A stretch of 64,000 nucleotides of DNA from Mallotus nudiflorus (GCA_947683625.1 CANTUR010000460.1:1479001-1543000), one strand, 5' to 3'; positions 38,861 through 50,058 are shown, counted from the first letter of the stretch. Translations and numbers: made by a program. Notes: a model not told the origin generated them from the letters alone.

Positions 38861-39351
38861 TGAGTCTGAATCCAATTCTGAAGAATTCTTAACTCCTTAA
38901 ATTAATGAACTTGCCACCTCTTCCTCTTCTAAATCTATCGCAGATTCTGATATAGAAATAAAGCAACTTAATATGCTCACTAGAGAATAAAACTTGATTC
39001 TAGATGTCATTTAGCATATCAATGACCCTGAGGTGCATAAAAAATATCTAAAATAGCTTAGGCAATCTCTAGAAAAGGAACTTGAACCTAAGACCACAGA
39101 GTTACCTTCCACTAGTACAGGTATATATGATCTTACTACCATCCTTAGTAGAAAGAAACTTAGTAAAAAACCTTTAGGGAATATCCAAGAACTTTAAGGA
39201 GAAATCAAAACCATAAAGTCTGAGATAAAGTAATTAAAAGATAAACAGTAAAAGGATTATGAACTAATCCAATTCCTTGTCACCAAACTAGCTGAAGACT
39301 CTAGTGATAGTGATGAGGCCAAGGATTTAGAGTCTCAATCCTTAGCTAATA

Positions 39352-39717
39352 TTGATAAAGTTCCTCAAGATTTCCTTTATGCCTCAAATTAAATTAATTA
39401 AATATCTCATAAAGATCACCGTTGTTTTTTATAAAGATTTTAATTTGGATACTATAACTCTATTTGACATAAGAGCTGATTTAAATTGTATAAAGATTGG
39501 CATGGTTCCGCATCATTTTCAAAAGCATACTATAGAAAAGTTTTCCTCTGCTAAAAATTCAAAAATGCATATAAATGGTAAAACTGAGGCCAATATTTAT
39601 AATAATGGATTTCTCTTGAAAACCCCTTTTCTTTTTATTTCTAATATAAGTTATATAGTGATTCTAGGGATACCTTTCATTAATTTGATAACTCTAGGAA
39701 GAAATCCAGGATCTTAA
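39352..39717 (+). pseudogene. Caulimovirid aspartic protease remnant
   Basis: A 121-codon frame corresponding to the retropepsin segment between coat protein and RT. The active-site region reads LFDIRADLNC where the family has D-T/S-G-A, so the Thr-Gly pair is replaced and catalysis is not expected. The C-terminal flap-side motif VILGIPFINLI is preserved. The minus-strand copy at 46933-47394 is homologous with different damage. Confidence 0.7.
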
Positions 39718-40360
39718 ATGTAAAGGATTAATCTTCAAATCTAGGTCTCCATGGAGTTGTGCAGCTTTCTATGTCAATAAAGCATCTAAAATAAAAAGAG
39801 GTATCCAAGGCTTGTTATCAATTAAAAACCTTTAAATAAAGCTTTAAAGTGGATTCGATACCCCATTCCAAATAAAAAAGATCTTCTCCAAAAACTTCAT
39901 TATGCATTTGTATTTTCAAAGTTTGATATGAAATCAGGATTTTGGCAAATACAAATCCATAAAGATCATCGATATAAAAATGCTTTCATTGTCCCTTTTG
40001 GATAATATGAATGGAATGTCATGCCATTTGGTTTGAAAAATGCACTATCAAAATTTCAGAGAATAATGAATGATATATTCATTCCTTATTTTGAATTTTG
40101 CATTGTTTATATTGATGATGTGCTTATTTTCTCAAACTCCATTGGGCAACATTTCAAGCATTTAAAGACTTTCCTCTATATAGTGAAACAAAATGGTCTT
40201 GTTGTTTCCGCTAAGAAGATATCTCTTTTTAAAAATAGAATTAGATTTTTAGGTCATTATATCTATTGTGGTACTATAGTTCCTATACAAAGGTCCTTAG
40301 ATTTGGCAGTAAATTCCCTTATAGAATTCTCGATAATGTCCAATTACAAAGGTTTTTAGG
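39718..40360 (+). pseudogene. Caulimovirid reverse transcriptase remnant
   Basis: Frames carry SKFDMKSGFWQIQI (palm motif A), then MPFGLKNA and YIDDVLIFSNS (catalytic YIDD intact) followed by FLGHYI. Stops and a frameshift split the domain around 39720-40020, and a single-base length change near 40358 moves the continuation into another frame. This is the RNA-directed DNA polymerase of the virus; the remnant is broken upstream of the catalytic centre. Confidence 0.75.
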
Positions 40361-40929
40361 AAGTCTAAATTATGTTTTAGATTTCTGTCCTAATATCAAC
40401 AGGATTGCTAGTCCTTTGCATGATAGGTTGAAGAAAAACCTGGTCCTATGGACTGATGAGCATGCTAAAATTGTTCATTATATTAACAAGAAAATTATTG
40501 AAATCCCCTGTCTTCATATAGCTGATCCCAATCTTCCCAAAATTTTTGAAATTGATACTAGTAATATAGGTTATGGGGGCATCCTAAAAAAACTTTCAGG
40601 TGAATAGGATGTAGTTGTCCAGTACACTTCAGGACATTGGAATAATACACAGAAAATTACTCCACCATTAAAAAAGAAATTCTTTCCATTGTCATTTATA
40701 TATTAAAGTTTTAATATGATTTACTCAATCAAAAGTTTTTTACTTCGCATTGATTGTAAATCTGCTTAAGAATTTTTGCAAAATGATGTTCAAAATATTG
40801 CATTAAAATAGATTTTTCCAAGATGGCAAACCATTTTAAGTATTTTTTATTTTGATATAGAATTTATTAAAGGAGATGCAAATTCTCTATCCAATTTTCT
40901 AACTAGAGAATTTTTACAGAATAGATAAA
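40361..40929 (+). pseudogene. Caulimovirid RNase H remnant
   Basis: Continues the RT connection (GSLNYVLDFCPNINRIASPL) into the RNase H start FEIDTSNIGYGGIL and ends near FIKGDANSLSNFLTREFL, the conserved C-terminal block. Several stops interrupt the middle. The paired copy is at 45590-46179 on the minus strand. Confidence 0.7.
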
Positions 40930-41280
40930 GATGCCTTAAAAAATAGAAAGATAAAGATAAAGTGAAAATACTTTATAGTCCTCCTCCTCTTTCTGTTGAA
41001 AAGCCTATAAAGTCATGGTTTGATATAGTTAACTAAGAACAAAATATAGTTGATTCTGATAAAGCATTTCAAATCTAGCAATGGATTGATTCTATCTCCC
41101 AATCCCCAAAACTCCTTAATGCAATACAAAATACTCTTCAACCTCCAGCCATTGTGCAGAAAGATGGCAACAAAGGCATACTAGGAAAAGCTCCTCAACT
41201 TATTTTAAAAACTAAGAAAGGAGATTCTTCCTCCTCAAAAACCCTTTCTTAAAATGATTTAACTCCTGTAACTACTAAAA

Positions 41281-41390
41281 GTAGGTCTCCATGGAGTTGT
41301 GTAGCTTTTTATGTCAATAAAGCATCTGAAATAAAAAGAGGTACTCCAAGGCTTGTTATTAATTACAAACCTTTAAATAAAGCTTTAAAG
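41281..41390 (+). repeat. Duplicated short RT N-terminal segment
   Basis: About 110 bp starting AGGTCTCCATGGAGTTGTG repeat 39745-39850, which encode the protease-RT boundary (SPWSCAAFYVNKAS). It sits downstream of RNase H, out of normal order, so it marks an internal rearrangement of the viral copy. Confidence 0.75.
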
Positions 41391-41744
41391 TTCTGTAGAG
41401 TTTAAAAAATATTACCATAAAAGATATACCCAGCCTTCTTACTCTACTTTTAAAATTCTCAATGTCCTTCACCCTTTTGAATAGGGATAAGATCTCTTCG
41501 AACCAAAAGCCTTCCCTATCAATTTTAATTTAAAATTAGACTTTTGTCGTTCATTTTCCTACTAGGATTATGAATAGGCATGGTTTAATTCTTTTCTTAT
41601 CTAGAATTCTTATAATACCCACACAGTTATTTTTCCTCAATGATTGTGCTAATATATCAAAATTTCCTACATGGTTCACTCGTTAGTGGAATAACTATAG
41701 ACCCATTCCTAATATCCTCCTCCTGATATCTATCAGGGACATAA

Positions 41745-42173
41745 TTTAGAGAACCTATTGTCCTTGACACTCTTAAATTTGTTAACCAGTCTATTACTGT
41801 TCTTGACAAAGATATATATTCCTCCTTTAAAGTAGAAGCATTCCAGGAATAGTCTCCTAGAATTACTAAGCTGCATTAGCTTATAGTTCCTTCTTCTCAT
41901 CCTAGTTACATCCAAACTAGGTTACCTAAACTTGAACTTGAGCTTGATCATCAACTTAATGCTCTTATCCAACCCAAGTTCAATGCCAATTCTGTTTATG
42001 AATGGAATATAGATGACATGTCCTAATATCAAATTCTAAACTCCATACAATAGATGAATATGGCATCCAATGCCTATAAAGCCCAAATAAGAACCTCTGA
42101 TAGGTCTGTCGCTGAACTTATTATAGTAGGTTTCTCTGGTTAGCTGAAAGGATGGTGGGATTATCATCTATTT
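41745..42173 (+). pseudogene. Caulimovirid coat-protein region, N-terminal part
   Basis: A frame with about five stops containing SVYEWNIDDMS, then MNMASNAYKAQIRTSDRS and the GLKGWWDYHL-type block, a conserved order in petuvirus-like and florendovirus-like polyproteins. It breaks off right after that block, where the copy at 37983 takes over in sequence. The two halves thus represent one protein split by circular permutation. Confidence 0.65.
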
Positions 42174-42559
42174 TAGGATATTACTTTCTATAAAGCCCAT
42201 AGGCTTATAAAGCCTTTTGTAAATATTATATTTATTTGGTCAGATGGGTTAAAAATCCTTTCAGGATGGCCCATGCAAAAGTTAGGCCATTTGTAAAAAA
42301 AAAAAGTATTTTAATTATTTTTCGCTTTCTAGGTCATCCTCCAAATAATGAAGTATGGGACTTGCTTGGCCAACCATCAAGCAAATTTGACTTTTATGTC
42401 AAATATTCTCCATCTCCTACTGCTTTTATTCCTCTCTCCTCTATTATTCCATAAGGATGGGGACCCACATTTCATGACCAGGACCTGATGGGGATCTCTT
42501 TGCATAAAAAAAGAAGAAAGGGATAGATAAAGGAACGTTATTGGTATCAGGATTGCAAC

Positions 42560-42720
42560 CATCCCACTTCCTTTTATTTTTGGCTAGTCTTCCCTGTGAG
42601 TTTAGGATATGCTCCAACACCTCTATATAAGAAGACCCTCCTCTTCCCACAGGGCATATACAAGTTTTCAAGATATAGAAAAGATACAGTTCTCTATTTG
42701 ATATAGCTTTAAAATTTGTA
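42560..42720 (+). promoter_or_regulatory. Caulimovirid promoter-like region
   Basis: Non-coding sequence downstream of the coat-protein fragment, with CTCTATATAAGAAGACCCTC at about 42620. This resembles the TATATAAG core and adjacent polypyrimidine-rich start region of caulimovirid full-length-transcript promoters. Position after the coding block and lack of ORFs support it; activity is not implied. Confidence 0.45.
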
Positions 42721-42928
42721 TCTTTACTAAAGATATAGTATAGTTTTAATATCTTCTTCCTTTACTATTTTCTGGAAATAGAATATATAAAACTCTATAA
42801 CCTTCCTTTTACTTGGAATATATAGCGAAAACTTCTTCGTAAGTTTTATATTATTCTTTAAAGTTTTTTTATATTTATATTGTTTGCTTTATTTACAGCT
42901 TTCTTTTAATTTCCATTCCATATATAGT

Positions 42929-44995
42929 TGTAAGAACCCAATTTTAGCATGCAATTATGCATGTGTGAGACGAAAGCCCTTATGATGAAAATTAATTGAG
43001 AATTGATCTATAGTGTCAAGTTTTATAATTTAAAGGACTAAATTGCAATCTTTTTAGGATTTAATTACAAGAGTTAAAATGTTTTAAGGTCTAAATTGTC
43101 GATTAGTGAATTTTGGGGGGTTTTAATGAAATTTTGACAAATACAGGCATAATGCTAATAGGCATTATGGAATGCTGATAGAAATTATACAATGCCGACC
43201 CATATTTTCCTTTGCTATTTTAATATTTTTTCATAAAAAATAATTTTGGGCATGTTGTCAAATTTTTATTGGTTCTGCACAGACATGTGCATGAATCTTT
43301 AATTTTGTTTTAACCCTTATCACTTTTTTTTATCTTGGGGTTTTGATTTTTGAAAATAGAGAGCAACTATTCTCTAGCTCCAAGGATCGCGCAACCTCTC
43401 TGTGCAATCACAGAGGCTGGAAGTTATTTTTGGCTTTAAAAAGCTGAGAGAAGAAAACTTTTAGGAGGCCTGGACAGCATAAAGAAAACCCTAAAAAAAT
43501 TATAGACTTTGCAAAAAACCACAGAATATAAAACCTGGTTTTTTTCCTTGTATTTAAAAAAAAAACTAAGAGTCTGTATTACATTTTTACGTGATTTAGT
43601 CTTAAGATCCAAAAAAAACACACTGAGTTCATTCCATATATGTTGCAAATCCATTATGAAGGGCCATTTAATATCATCTGCATAATATTCCTTTTTTATT
43701 CTTCTCTTTCTTTTGTGATTTTTTATTATTGTTTTGTTATTATTTTGGCTATTTAATTTCACTAACATAATCTATTTGTTTTTTTTTCTTTTTAAGATTC
43801 AATGGGGGTTGAGGAGGATACTGCTTGATATCCAAAAATTGAATGGAAGATCCATGGAATGCCATAGGTTTTAAACTATGATTAGATCTAGGTTTTACCT
43901 TTTCTATGATAATTATTTTTTATGTTTTGCTATGTTAATTCATTTGGGTTTGTACTTAATTTTAATTTCCAGTACGTAGAACATTATAATAACCCTAGTA
44001 TTAGGAATAGTAAAATTTTACTTTATGCATTTAAAATGGATTAGTAATCAAGATCACTAGGTAAAACTTTAAAATCAATGATGGTAGTAGTAAATTAGGG
44101 TTTTTATGGAATTGAATTAGGGTTTTAGGAAATCATGTGTGGATGTATGTTTTATCTGCTTTGGCATGTTATTATTTGATGAGTTGCATTTTTAGGTTTT
44201 TATCCTTTTGGGCCCCAAGCCCACGTTAGGTCTAACCCACTCAATTAATAACCTTAAAATTAGTCTAAAGTTTAATTTAACTCAAAATAAATTTAGGCCC
44301 ATTTTAGGTTAAATAGACTTAGGACCACCTTTTTTATTAATAAAATCAACATAGACTTAGCTCAGCCCATTTAATTTCATTTCCTTTTAAAATAAATAGA
44401 CTTAGGCCCACTTCCCATTGTAAATAAAATAAATAGACTTAGGCCCACTTATAAAATCCAATTTCTTTAAAAACTTGTAGATTTAGGCCCATTTATAGAT
44501 AATTGAAACAAGTAGACTTAAGCTCACTAATTAAAATGTAGGCCCACCTTTAGTCCATTTTATTTGTAAATAAAAGCGTAAATTTAGCTACCTTTCATTA
44601 AAATTAACTTAGTTTAGACTTAGGGATGATGCGCTTAAATGCATTTTTTATGTGTGATTTTATTAACTGGATGCCTTAGGGTTAGATGGATGTTCAAATA
44701 GGATTTAATAAAATTACATGTAATTAGAGAAGGAAGTAATGATTTATAAAGTAATTGTAAATGAACACGAGACTAAGAGAAGTTAGTATTCCATTTCCAA
44801 GATCTTTTGGTTGTGGTGCTAACTTTCTTTTAGAGAATCGAGTACCACTAATTGTCCTAGTTATTATCCTGGGTGGCGACTCCTCATCTCCATGCTATGA
44901 CTTTGTGGCATAGTAGTGTGTTCCCTAAGGCCCTGAGCCTAAACAGTGTCGTAGTTGCTAAAATCTTAGGCGTGCACTAAACCCCACCGTCTATA
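42929..44995 (+). mobile_element. Solo LTR-B, plus strand, TSD ATAGT
   Basis: A 2067-bp insertion between perfect duplications ATAGT (42924-42928 and 44996-45000). It begins TGTAAGAACCCAATTTT and ends ACCCCACCGTCTATA, a decayed CA end. Homologous, inverted copies lie at 51132-53417 and 54000-55790. Inside are degenerate repeats of GACTTAGGCCCACTT (44270-44560) and a conserved 3' portion with GGTGGCGACTCCTCATCTCC. No protein is encoded. It separates the two caulimovirid fragments and so postdates them. Confidence 0.85.
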
Positions 44996-45589
44996 ATAGT
45001 TCTTAATCAACAGAAAGTATGCTTTGTACTTGTCTAAGAAATTAGGATCCTGCACATCAGAAACTCTGTGAAATTTTTATTGCATTTTGGACTGGTAACC
45101 TCCGTGTCTAGCCTATGACTGGAGTGTGAGACTGACACTGTGATTGTGATTTAATCTTTTTTATCATCATCTTTACATTCATACACGTAGAAGTTTTGAT
45201 TGTGATAAAACAATGTGTGAACTACTTTTAATAGTTACAGGAGTTAAATCATTTTAAGAAAGGGTTTTTGAGGAGAAAGAATATCCTTTCTCAAATTTTG
45301 AAATAGGTTGAGAAGCTTTATTTAGTATGCCTTTGTTGCCATCTTTCTGCACAATGGCTGGAGGTTGAAGAGTATTTTGTATTGCATTGAGGAGTTTAGG
45401 GGATTGTGAGATAGAATAAATTCATTACTAGATTTGAGATGCTTTATTAGAATCAACTATATTTTGTTCTTAGTTAACTATATCAAACCATGACTTTATA
45501 GGCTTTTTAGCAAAAAGAAGAGGAGGATTAGAAGGTGTTTCCACTTTTTCTTTATCTTTCTATTTTTTGCAAGGCATCTTTATCTGTTC

Positions 45590-46179
45590 TATAAAAATTC
45601 TCTAGTCAGAAAATCTAGTAGAGAATTTGTATTTCCTTTAATAAATTCTCCTTTAATACTTAAAATGGCTTTCCATCTTGCAAAAATATGTTTTCATGCA
45701 ATATTTTGAATATCTTTTTGCAAAACTTCTTTAGCAGATTTACAATCAATGCGAAGTAAAAAATTTTGATTGAGTAAATCAGAGTGAAACTTTGATATGC
45801 AAATGACAATGGAAAGAATTTCTTTTTTAATGGTAGAGTAGTTTTTCTGTGTATCATTCTAGTGTCATGAAGTGTATTGTACAACTACTTCCTTTTTACT
45901 TGAAACTTGTTTTAGGATGCCCCTATAACCTATATTACTAGAATCAGTTTCAATAATTTTGGGAAGATTGGGATTAGCTATATGAAGACAGGGGATTTTA
46001 AGAATTTGCTTCTTTAACATATCATGCTAAGGTTTAGTAATCCTGTTAATATTATGATAGAAATCTAAAATATAATTTAAACTTCGTAAAAACCTTTGTA
46101 ATTGGAATTTATCAAGAATTCTATAAGGGAATTTACTACCAAAATCTAAGGACCTTTATATGGGAACTATAGTACCACA
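45590..46179 (-). pseudogene. Caulimovirid RNase H remnant, minus copy
   Basis: Matches 40361-40929 with independent stops and substitutions. The frame 45660-45884 covers the central part (IDCKSAKEVLQ-like segment). Confidence 0.65.
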
Positions 46180-46932
46180 TTAGATATAATGACTTAAAAA
46201 TTTAATTCTAGTTTGAAAAAGAGATATCTTTTTAGCGGAAACAAAAAGACCATTTTGTTTCACTATATAGAGGAAAGTCTTTAAATGCTTGAAATGTTGC
46301 TCAATGGAGTTTGAGAAAATAAGCACGTCATCAATATAAATAATGAAAAATTCAGAATAAGGATTGAATACATCATTCATTATTCTTTAAAATTCTGATG
46401 GTGCATTTTTCAAACCAAATGTCATGACATTCCATTTATATTGTCCAAAAGGGACTGTGAAAATAGTTTTATATTGATGATATTTATGGGTTTGTATTTG
46501 CCAAAATCCTAATTTCATATCAAACTTTGAAAACACAAATATAGAATAAATTTTTTGGAGAAGATATTTTTTGTTTGGAATGGCGTATCAAATCCACTTT
46601 AAAGATTTATTTAAAGGTTTGTAATTGGTAACAAGCCTTGGAGTACCTCTTTCTATTTCATATGCTTTATTGACATAGAAAGCTGCATAACTCCATGGAG
46701 ACCTAGATTTGGAGATTAATCCTTTAGATTCAAGATCCTAGATTTCTTCCTTATAATGTCGTTCTAATTCAACATTCATTTCAATTGGTCTAGCCTTAGT
46801 AAGAATGTTTTTCTTATCAAATCCAGACTCAAAAGGCAAATTAACTATATGTTGTTTTCTTTTCCAAAAAGCATTTAGTAAATCAGAACAGACTTCTTTA
46901 ACCATAATATCATGAACATAAAAAATCTTTAT
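46180..46932 (-). pseudogene. Caulimovirid reverse transcriptase remnant, minus copy
   Basis: Encodes KFDMKLGFWQIQT (palm A), TFGLKNAPSEF and YIDDVLIFSNS with the catalytic YIDD kept, then FLSHYI. A stop splits the segment after APSEF. More of the protease-RT linker survives than in the plus copy. Independent lesions in the two copies mean they decayed separately after integration. Confidence 0.75.
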
Positions 46933-47394
46933 TTATACCAAATCAAACTTTAACTGTTGTTTAATTTTTTGGAAATGAACATTTTGCTTTAAATCATATA
47001 AGTCTATCTCTTTTCCCTTGATTAAAGTGTTGATTTCATTATTGTAAATAGAATGAGCTTTAATAAAGTTTAAAGATCTGATTCTTAGTTTTGCTAAAAA
47101 AGGAATATATATTTGAATTTTTTCATCTTTATAATCGATGGAGTCATAGGTGGTTAAATATGGAGTTATCAAATTAATGAAATGTGTCCCTACAATTACC
47201 ATATAACTTATATTAGAAACAAGAAGAAAATGGGTTTTCAAGAGAAATCCATTATTAGACATACTGGCCTCTGTTTTACCATCTATATGCATTTTTGAAT
47301 TGTTAACAAACTTTTCTATAGTATGCTTTTGAAAATGATGTGGAACCATGCCAGTCTTTTTGCAATTTAAATAATCTCTTGTGTCAAATAACAT
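46933..47394 (-). pseudogene. Caulimovirid protease remnant, minus copy
   Basis: A 153-codon frame. The active-site triplet region reads LFDTRDYLNC, so the Gly after D-T is replaced by Arg, a lesion different in detail from the plus copy (DIRAD). Downstream YMVIVGTHFINLI and a linker toward RT are preserved. Confidence 0.7.
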
Positions 47395-47448
47395 TATATG
47401 TTTTTTGACAATAGGATTAGTTTTAGGAATTTACTGCCAAAATCTAAG

Positions 47449-47645
47449 GAGGGTCTTTCACGTCAAGACCTATATGAAAAATTTATATATATATACACAC
47501 CCTTGAACAATTTAATTAAAAATAAATTTACTAAAATTACACAAGTATTATTAATCTCATAATACCTAACACTAATTAATTAAAATAATCATTAAATTTT
47601 AAAATCCACATTTAATATTAATACTTAAAAATTCGAGTCTTTACA
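47449..47645 (-). mobile_element. Tekay element 3' LTR fragment
   Basis: On the minus strand it starts TGTAAAGACTCGAATTTTT, directly after a polypurine tract, matching the start of solo LTRs 1 and 3. Only about 200 bp remain before caulimovirid sequence. This fragment joins the internal region above to the 3 kb solo LTR family. Confidence 0.75.
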
Positions 47646-47658
47646 GTCTTCCCCCTTA
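47646..47658 (-). other. Polypurine tract of the Tekay element
   Basis: TAAGGGGGAAGAC on the minus strand, immediately before the LTR start, as required for plus-strand priming in LTR retrotransposons. Confidence 0.75.
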
Positions 47659-47699
47659 TAAAAATTCATCCTCAAATTTTAACAAAAATAGAACACATA

Positions 47700-48615
47700 A
47701 AGATATTTACTAATGAAAAAGGTAAGAGTATGCCACCCGCATCTTTGCCTCTATCTCCCATGTACAATCCTCCACCTCATGGTTGCTCCATAGAACTTTA
47801 ATCATAGGGATCTCCTTGGTGCATAGCTGACGAACCTATTGATCCACTATCACCACTAGATACTCCTCATAAGTTAAATCCTCGCTGAGCTCTATTGTCT
47901 GAGGCTAAAGGATATGCGAAGGATGATGTATTTTTGCAACATCGACATATGGAACACTGGATGAATATGCGACAACTCTGATAGTAGTATCAATATGTAA
48001 GCCACATCCTTAACTCTTGAATGAATTTTGAAAGGTTCATTATTCCTTAGAGCTAACTTACCCTTCTTACCAAACCTTATCACTCCCTTTATTGGAGATT
48101 CCTTGAAGATACCATATCTCTAGTGGAAAATGACACATCCTTCCTCTTAGGATCAATATAGCTTTTCTGTTGGCTAAAACCTATCTTTAATCTCTGTTGG
48201 ATGATAGGAATCTTCTTGGAAGTCACTTATACCAATTTAGGACTCGTTAACTATCTCTCACTAACTTCCCAACACAAGGATGATTTACACTTCCTTCCAT
48301 ACAATGCTTCATACGAAACCATCTTAATACTTGCATGATAACTATTATTATATGAAAATTCAATCAATGGAAGGTGCGAATACCATTGACCACAAAAATC
48401 TATCACACACATCCAAAGCATATCCTCCAAAGTTTGAATGGTCCTTTATGATTGGCCATTAATTTGAGGATGAAAGGCTATACTAAAATCCAATTTGGAA
48501 CCCAAAGCCTTATGTAATTCTTGCCAAAAGACTAAGTAAAGGTTGGTCCTCTGTTCGACACTATACTTTTTGGCACCTTATGTAGACACACAATTCGGTT
48601 GATGTACAACCTACC
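47700..48615 (-). pseudogene. Gypsy integrase C-terminal half and chromodomain-like tail
   Basis: Begins abruptly with GRLYINRIVCLHKVPKSIVS, where integrase catalytic cores have SIVSDRGP; here the Asp is Asn (SNRGP), removing the second DDE residue. It continues through a TAFHPQTDGQSERT-like block (degraded), a NNSYHASIKMVSYEALYG block, then FGKKGKLALR and VFHMSMLQKY (the GPY/F-type region), and the chromodomain-like WSNHEVEDCTWE. The zinc-binding HHCC domain and first catalytic Asp are missing. Confidence 0.75.
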
Positions 48616-49340
48616 CAACTCATCCGTCCAAACAAACTTGACATTCTTTTAGGTCAACCTTATCAATGGTGCAGCTATCTTGAAAAAATCCTTCACAATT
48701 CTCCTATAGTAGTCGACCAAACCTAGAAAACTCATGACTTTTATCACTATTGTGGCCTCGACCACTCTATAATAGCATTGATCTTCTTTGAATCCACTTA
48801 TATGCCATCTCTAGACACCACGTGGCCTAAGAATGGCACTTGATTCAACCAAAATTCACATTTAGAGAATTTGGCATACAATTGATGCTCCCTCAGAGTT
48901 TGTAGCACCATTCTCAAATGCATGACATGCTCGGCTTCACTCTTAGAATGCACCAAAATATCATTGATAAAGACTATCACAAATTGATCTAAGAATGGTC
49001 TAAACACCTGATTCATCAAGTCCATAAAGGCTACTGGGGCATTAGTTAACCCAAAGGACATCACCAAAAATTCATAATGGCCATATCTCATCCGAAATGT
49101 AATCATGGGTACATCTCCACTTCTAATCCTCAACTAATGATACCCAGATCTCAAGTTAATCTTAGAAAAACATTGAGCTCTTTGAAGCTGATCAAACAAG
49201 TCATCAATCCTAGGGAGAGGATATTTGTTCTTGATGGTGGCTTTGTTCAACTGTTTGTAATCAATACACATTCGAAGGCTACCATCTTTCTTTTTTACAA
49301 ACAATACAAGAGCACCTCAACGAGATGAACTGGGTCTAAT
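48616..49340 (-). pseudogene. Gypsy reverse transcriptase remnant
   Basis: Frame 48798-49133 contains MRYGHYEFLVMSFGLTNAP and VFINDILVHS. The catalytic pair expected as IDD is IND, so the first Asp is Asn and activity is lost. FLGHVVSRDGI follows, then the connection FLGLVDYYRRIVKDFFKIAA. The domain stops at about FVWTDEL (48616), where it is fused to integrase by the deletion. Confidence 0.8.
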
Positions 49341-50058
49341 TAAACCCTTATCAAGCAACTCTTGTAATTGCTTCTTAAGCTCCTTTAATTCTACCAGTGC
49401 CATTATATAAAGTGGCATTGAGATAGGATCCATACTCGATACAACATTTATACATAACTCTATCTCTTTTTTCGGTGGCAATCCTAGTAATTCTTCAGGG
49501 AAAACATAAGGAAACTCGCATACCATTGGCACATTCTCAATTGTCCCTTTATCCACCTTTAGATCTGTAACCATAAATAAATAGCCTTGACAAGCCTTTC
49601 TAAACATCTTTCTAGCTATGATTACATAAATTATATTCTAAAGCATCAAACTCTTATTGCCTCTAAACTAAAACTCTTCATTATTAGGGATTCTAAAAAT
49701 CACCTCTTTTGCCCAACAATCCAGATTGGCATAATGTCGAGCTAACTAATCCATTCCTAGTATTACGTCAAAATCAATCACATCTAAGAAAAACTAAGTC
49801 TGCTAACAACTCTCTATCTTCTACCAACACCGGACAAGATGGAAAAACTATGTCTATCTCTAACTCGTCACTAAGTAGAGTCACTATAGATAAAGGAATC
49901 AATAACTTAGATGGTTGCCATTCTATTCTAGAAGCAAATACAGGAGAAACAAATAAATGTGATGCACCATGATCAAATAAAATAATAGCATTAAGAGAAT
50001 AAACTAAGAGAGTACTTGCCATAACTGCATTAGATGCCTGAGCATCCTGGGGAGTCAA
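49317..50058 (-). pseudogene. Gypsy protease and protease-RT linker remnant
   Basis: Frame 49774-50058 carries AIILFDHGASHLFVS, with the catalytic Asp kept but Ser of D-S-G-A replaced by His. Frame 49317-49607 carries EFPYVFPEELLGLPPKKEIE and LKELKKQLQELLDKGLIRPS, the well-conserved linker before RT. The two frames are separated by a stop-filled stretch. Confidence 0.8.

Larger units (their letters stand above)
37799..42928 (+). mobile_element. Endogenous caulimovirid (pararetrovirus) fragment, plus strand
   Basis: A decayed integrated plant pararetrovirus. Order: coat-protein C-terminal part with zinc finger, protease, reverse transcriptase, RNase H, linker, a short repeated RT piece, coat-protein N-terminal part, then a non-coding region with a promoter-like TATA. 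The coat-protein block appears at both ends, so the copy is permuted relative to a linear polyprotein, as expected from integration of circular or concatemeric viral DNA. Similarity to petuvirus/florendovirus-type polyproteins is inferred from motif order. Stops, frameshifts and missing segments exclude any function. A (TA)n tract lies at 37912-37955. Confidence 0.75.
44996..47448 (-). mobile_element. Endogenous caulimovirid fragment, minus strand
   Basis: An inverted second copy, homologous to 39350-41280 of the plus-strand fragment: protease (46933-47394), RT (46180-46932), RNase H (45590-46179) and the following linker down to about 45236. The lowest ~240 bp has no clear counterpart in the plus copy. 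The upper edge near 47420-47448 repeats a short RNase H-region segment (compare 46128-46153), a sign of rearrangement at the junction with the Tekay LTR fragment. Tail-to-tail with the plus copy before LTR-B inserted. Confidence 0.75.

Noticed and set aside
42540..42558. TTGGTATCAGGATTGC resembling a tRNA-Met primer site in the caulimovirid fragment
   Set aside because: Only the first nine bases match, and it lies upstream of the TATA, whereas the primer site should be downstream of the transcript start.
49077..49972. Plus-strand ORFs at 49077-49328 and 49709-49972
   Set aside because: Antisense shadows of the minus-strand gypsy RT and protease.
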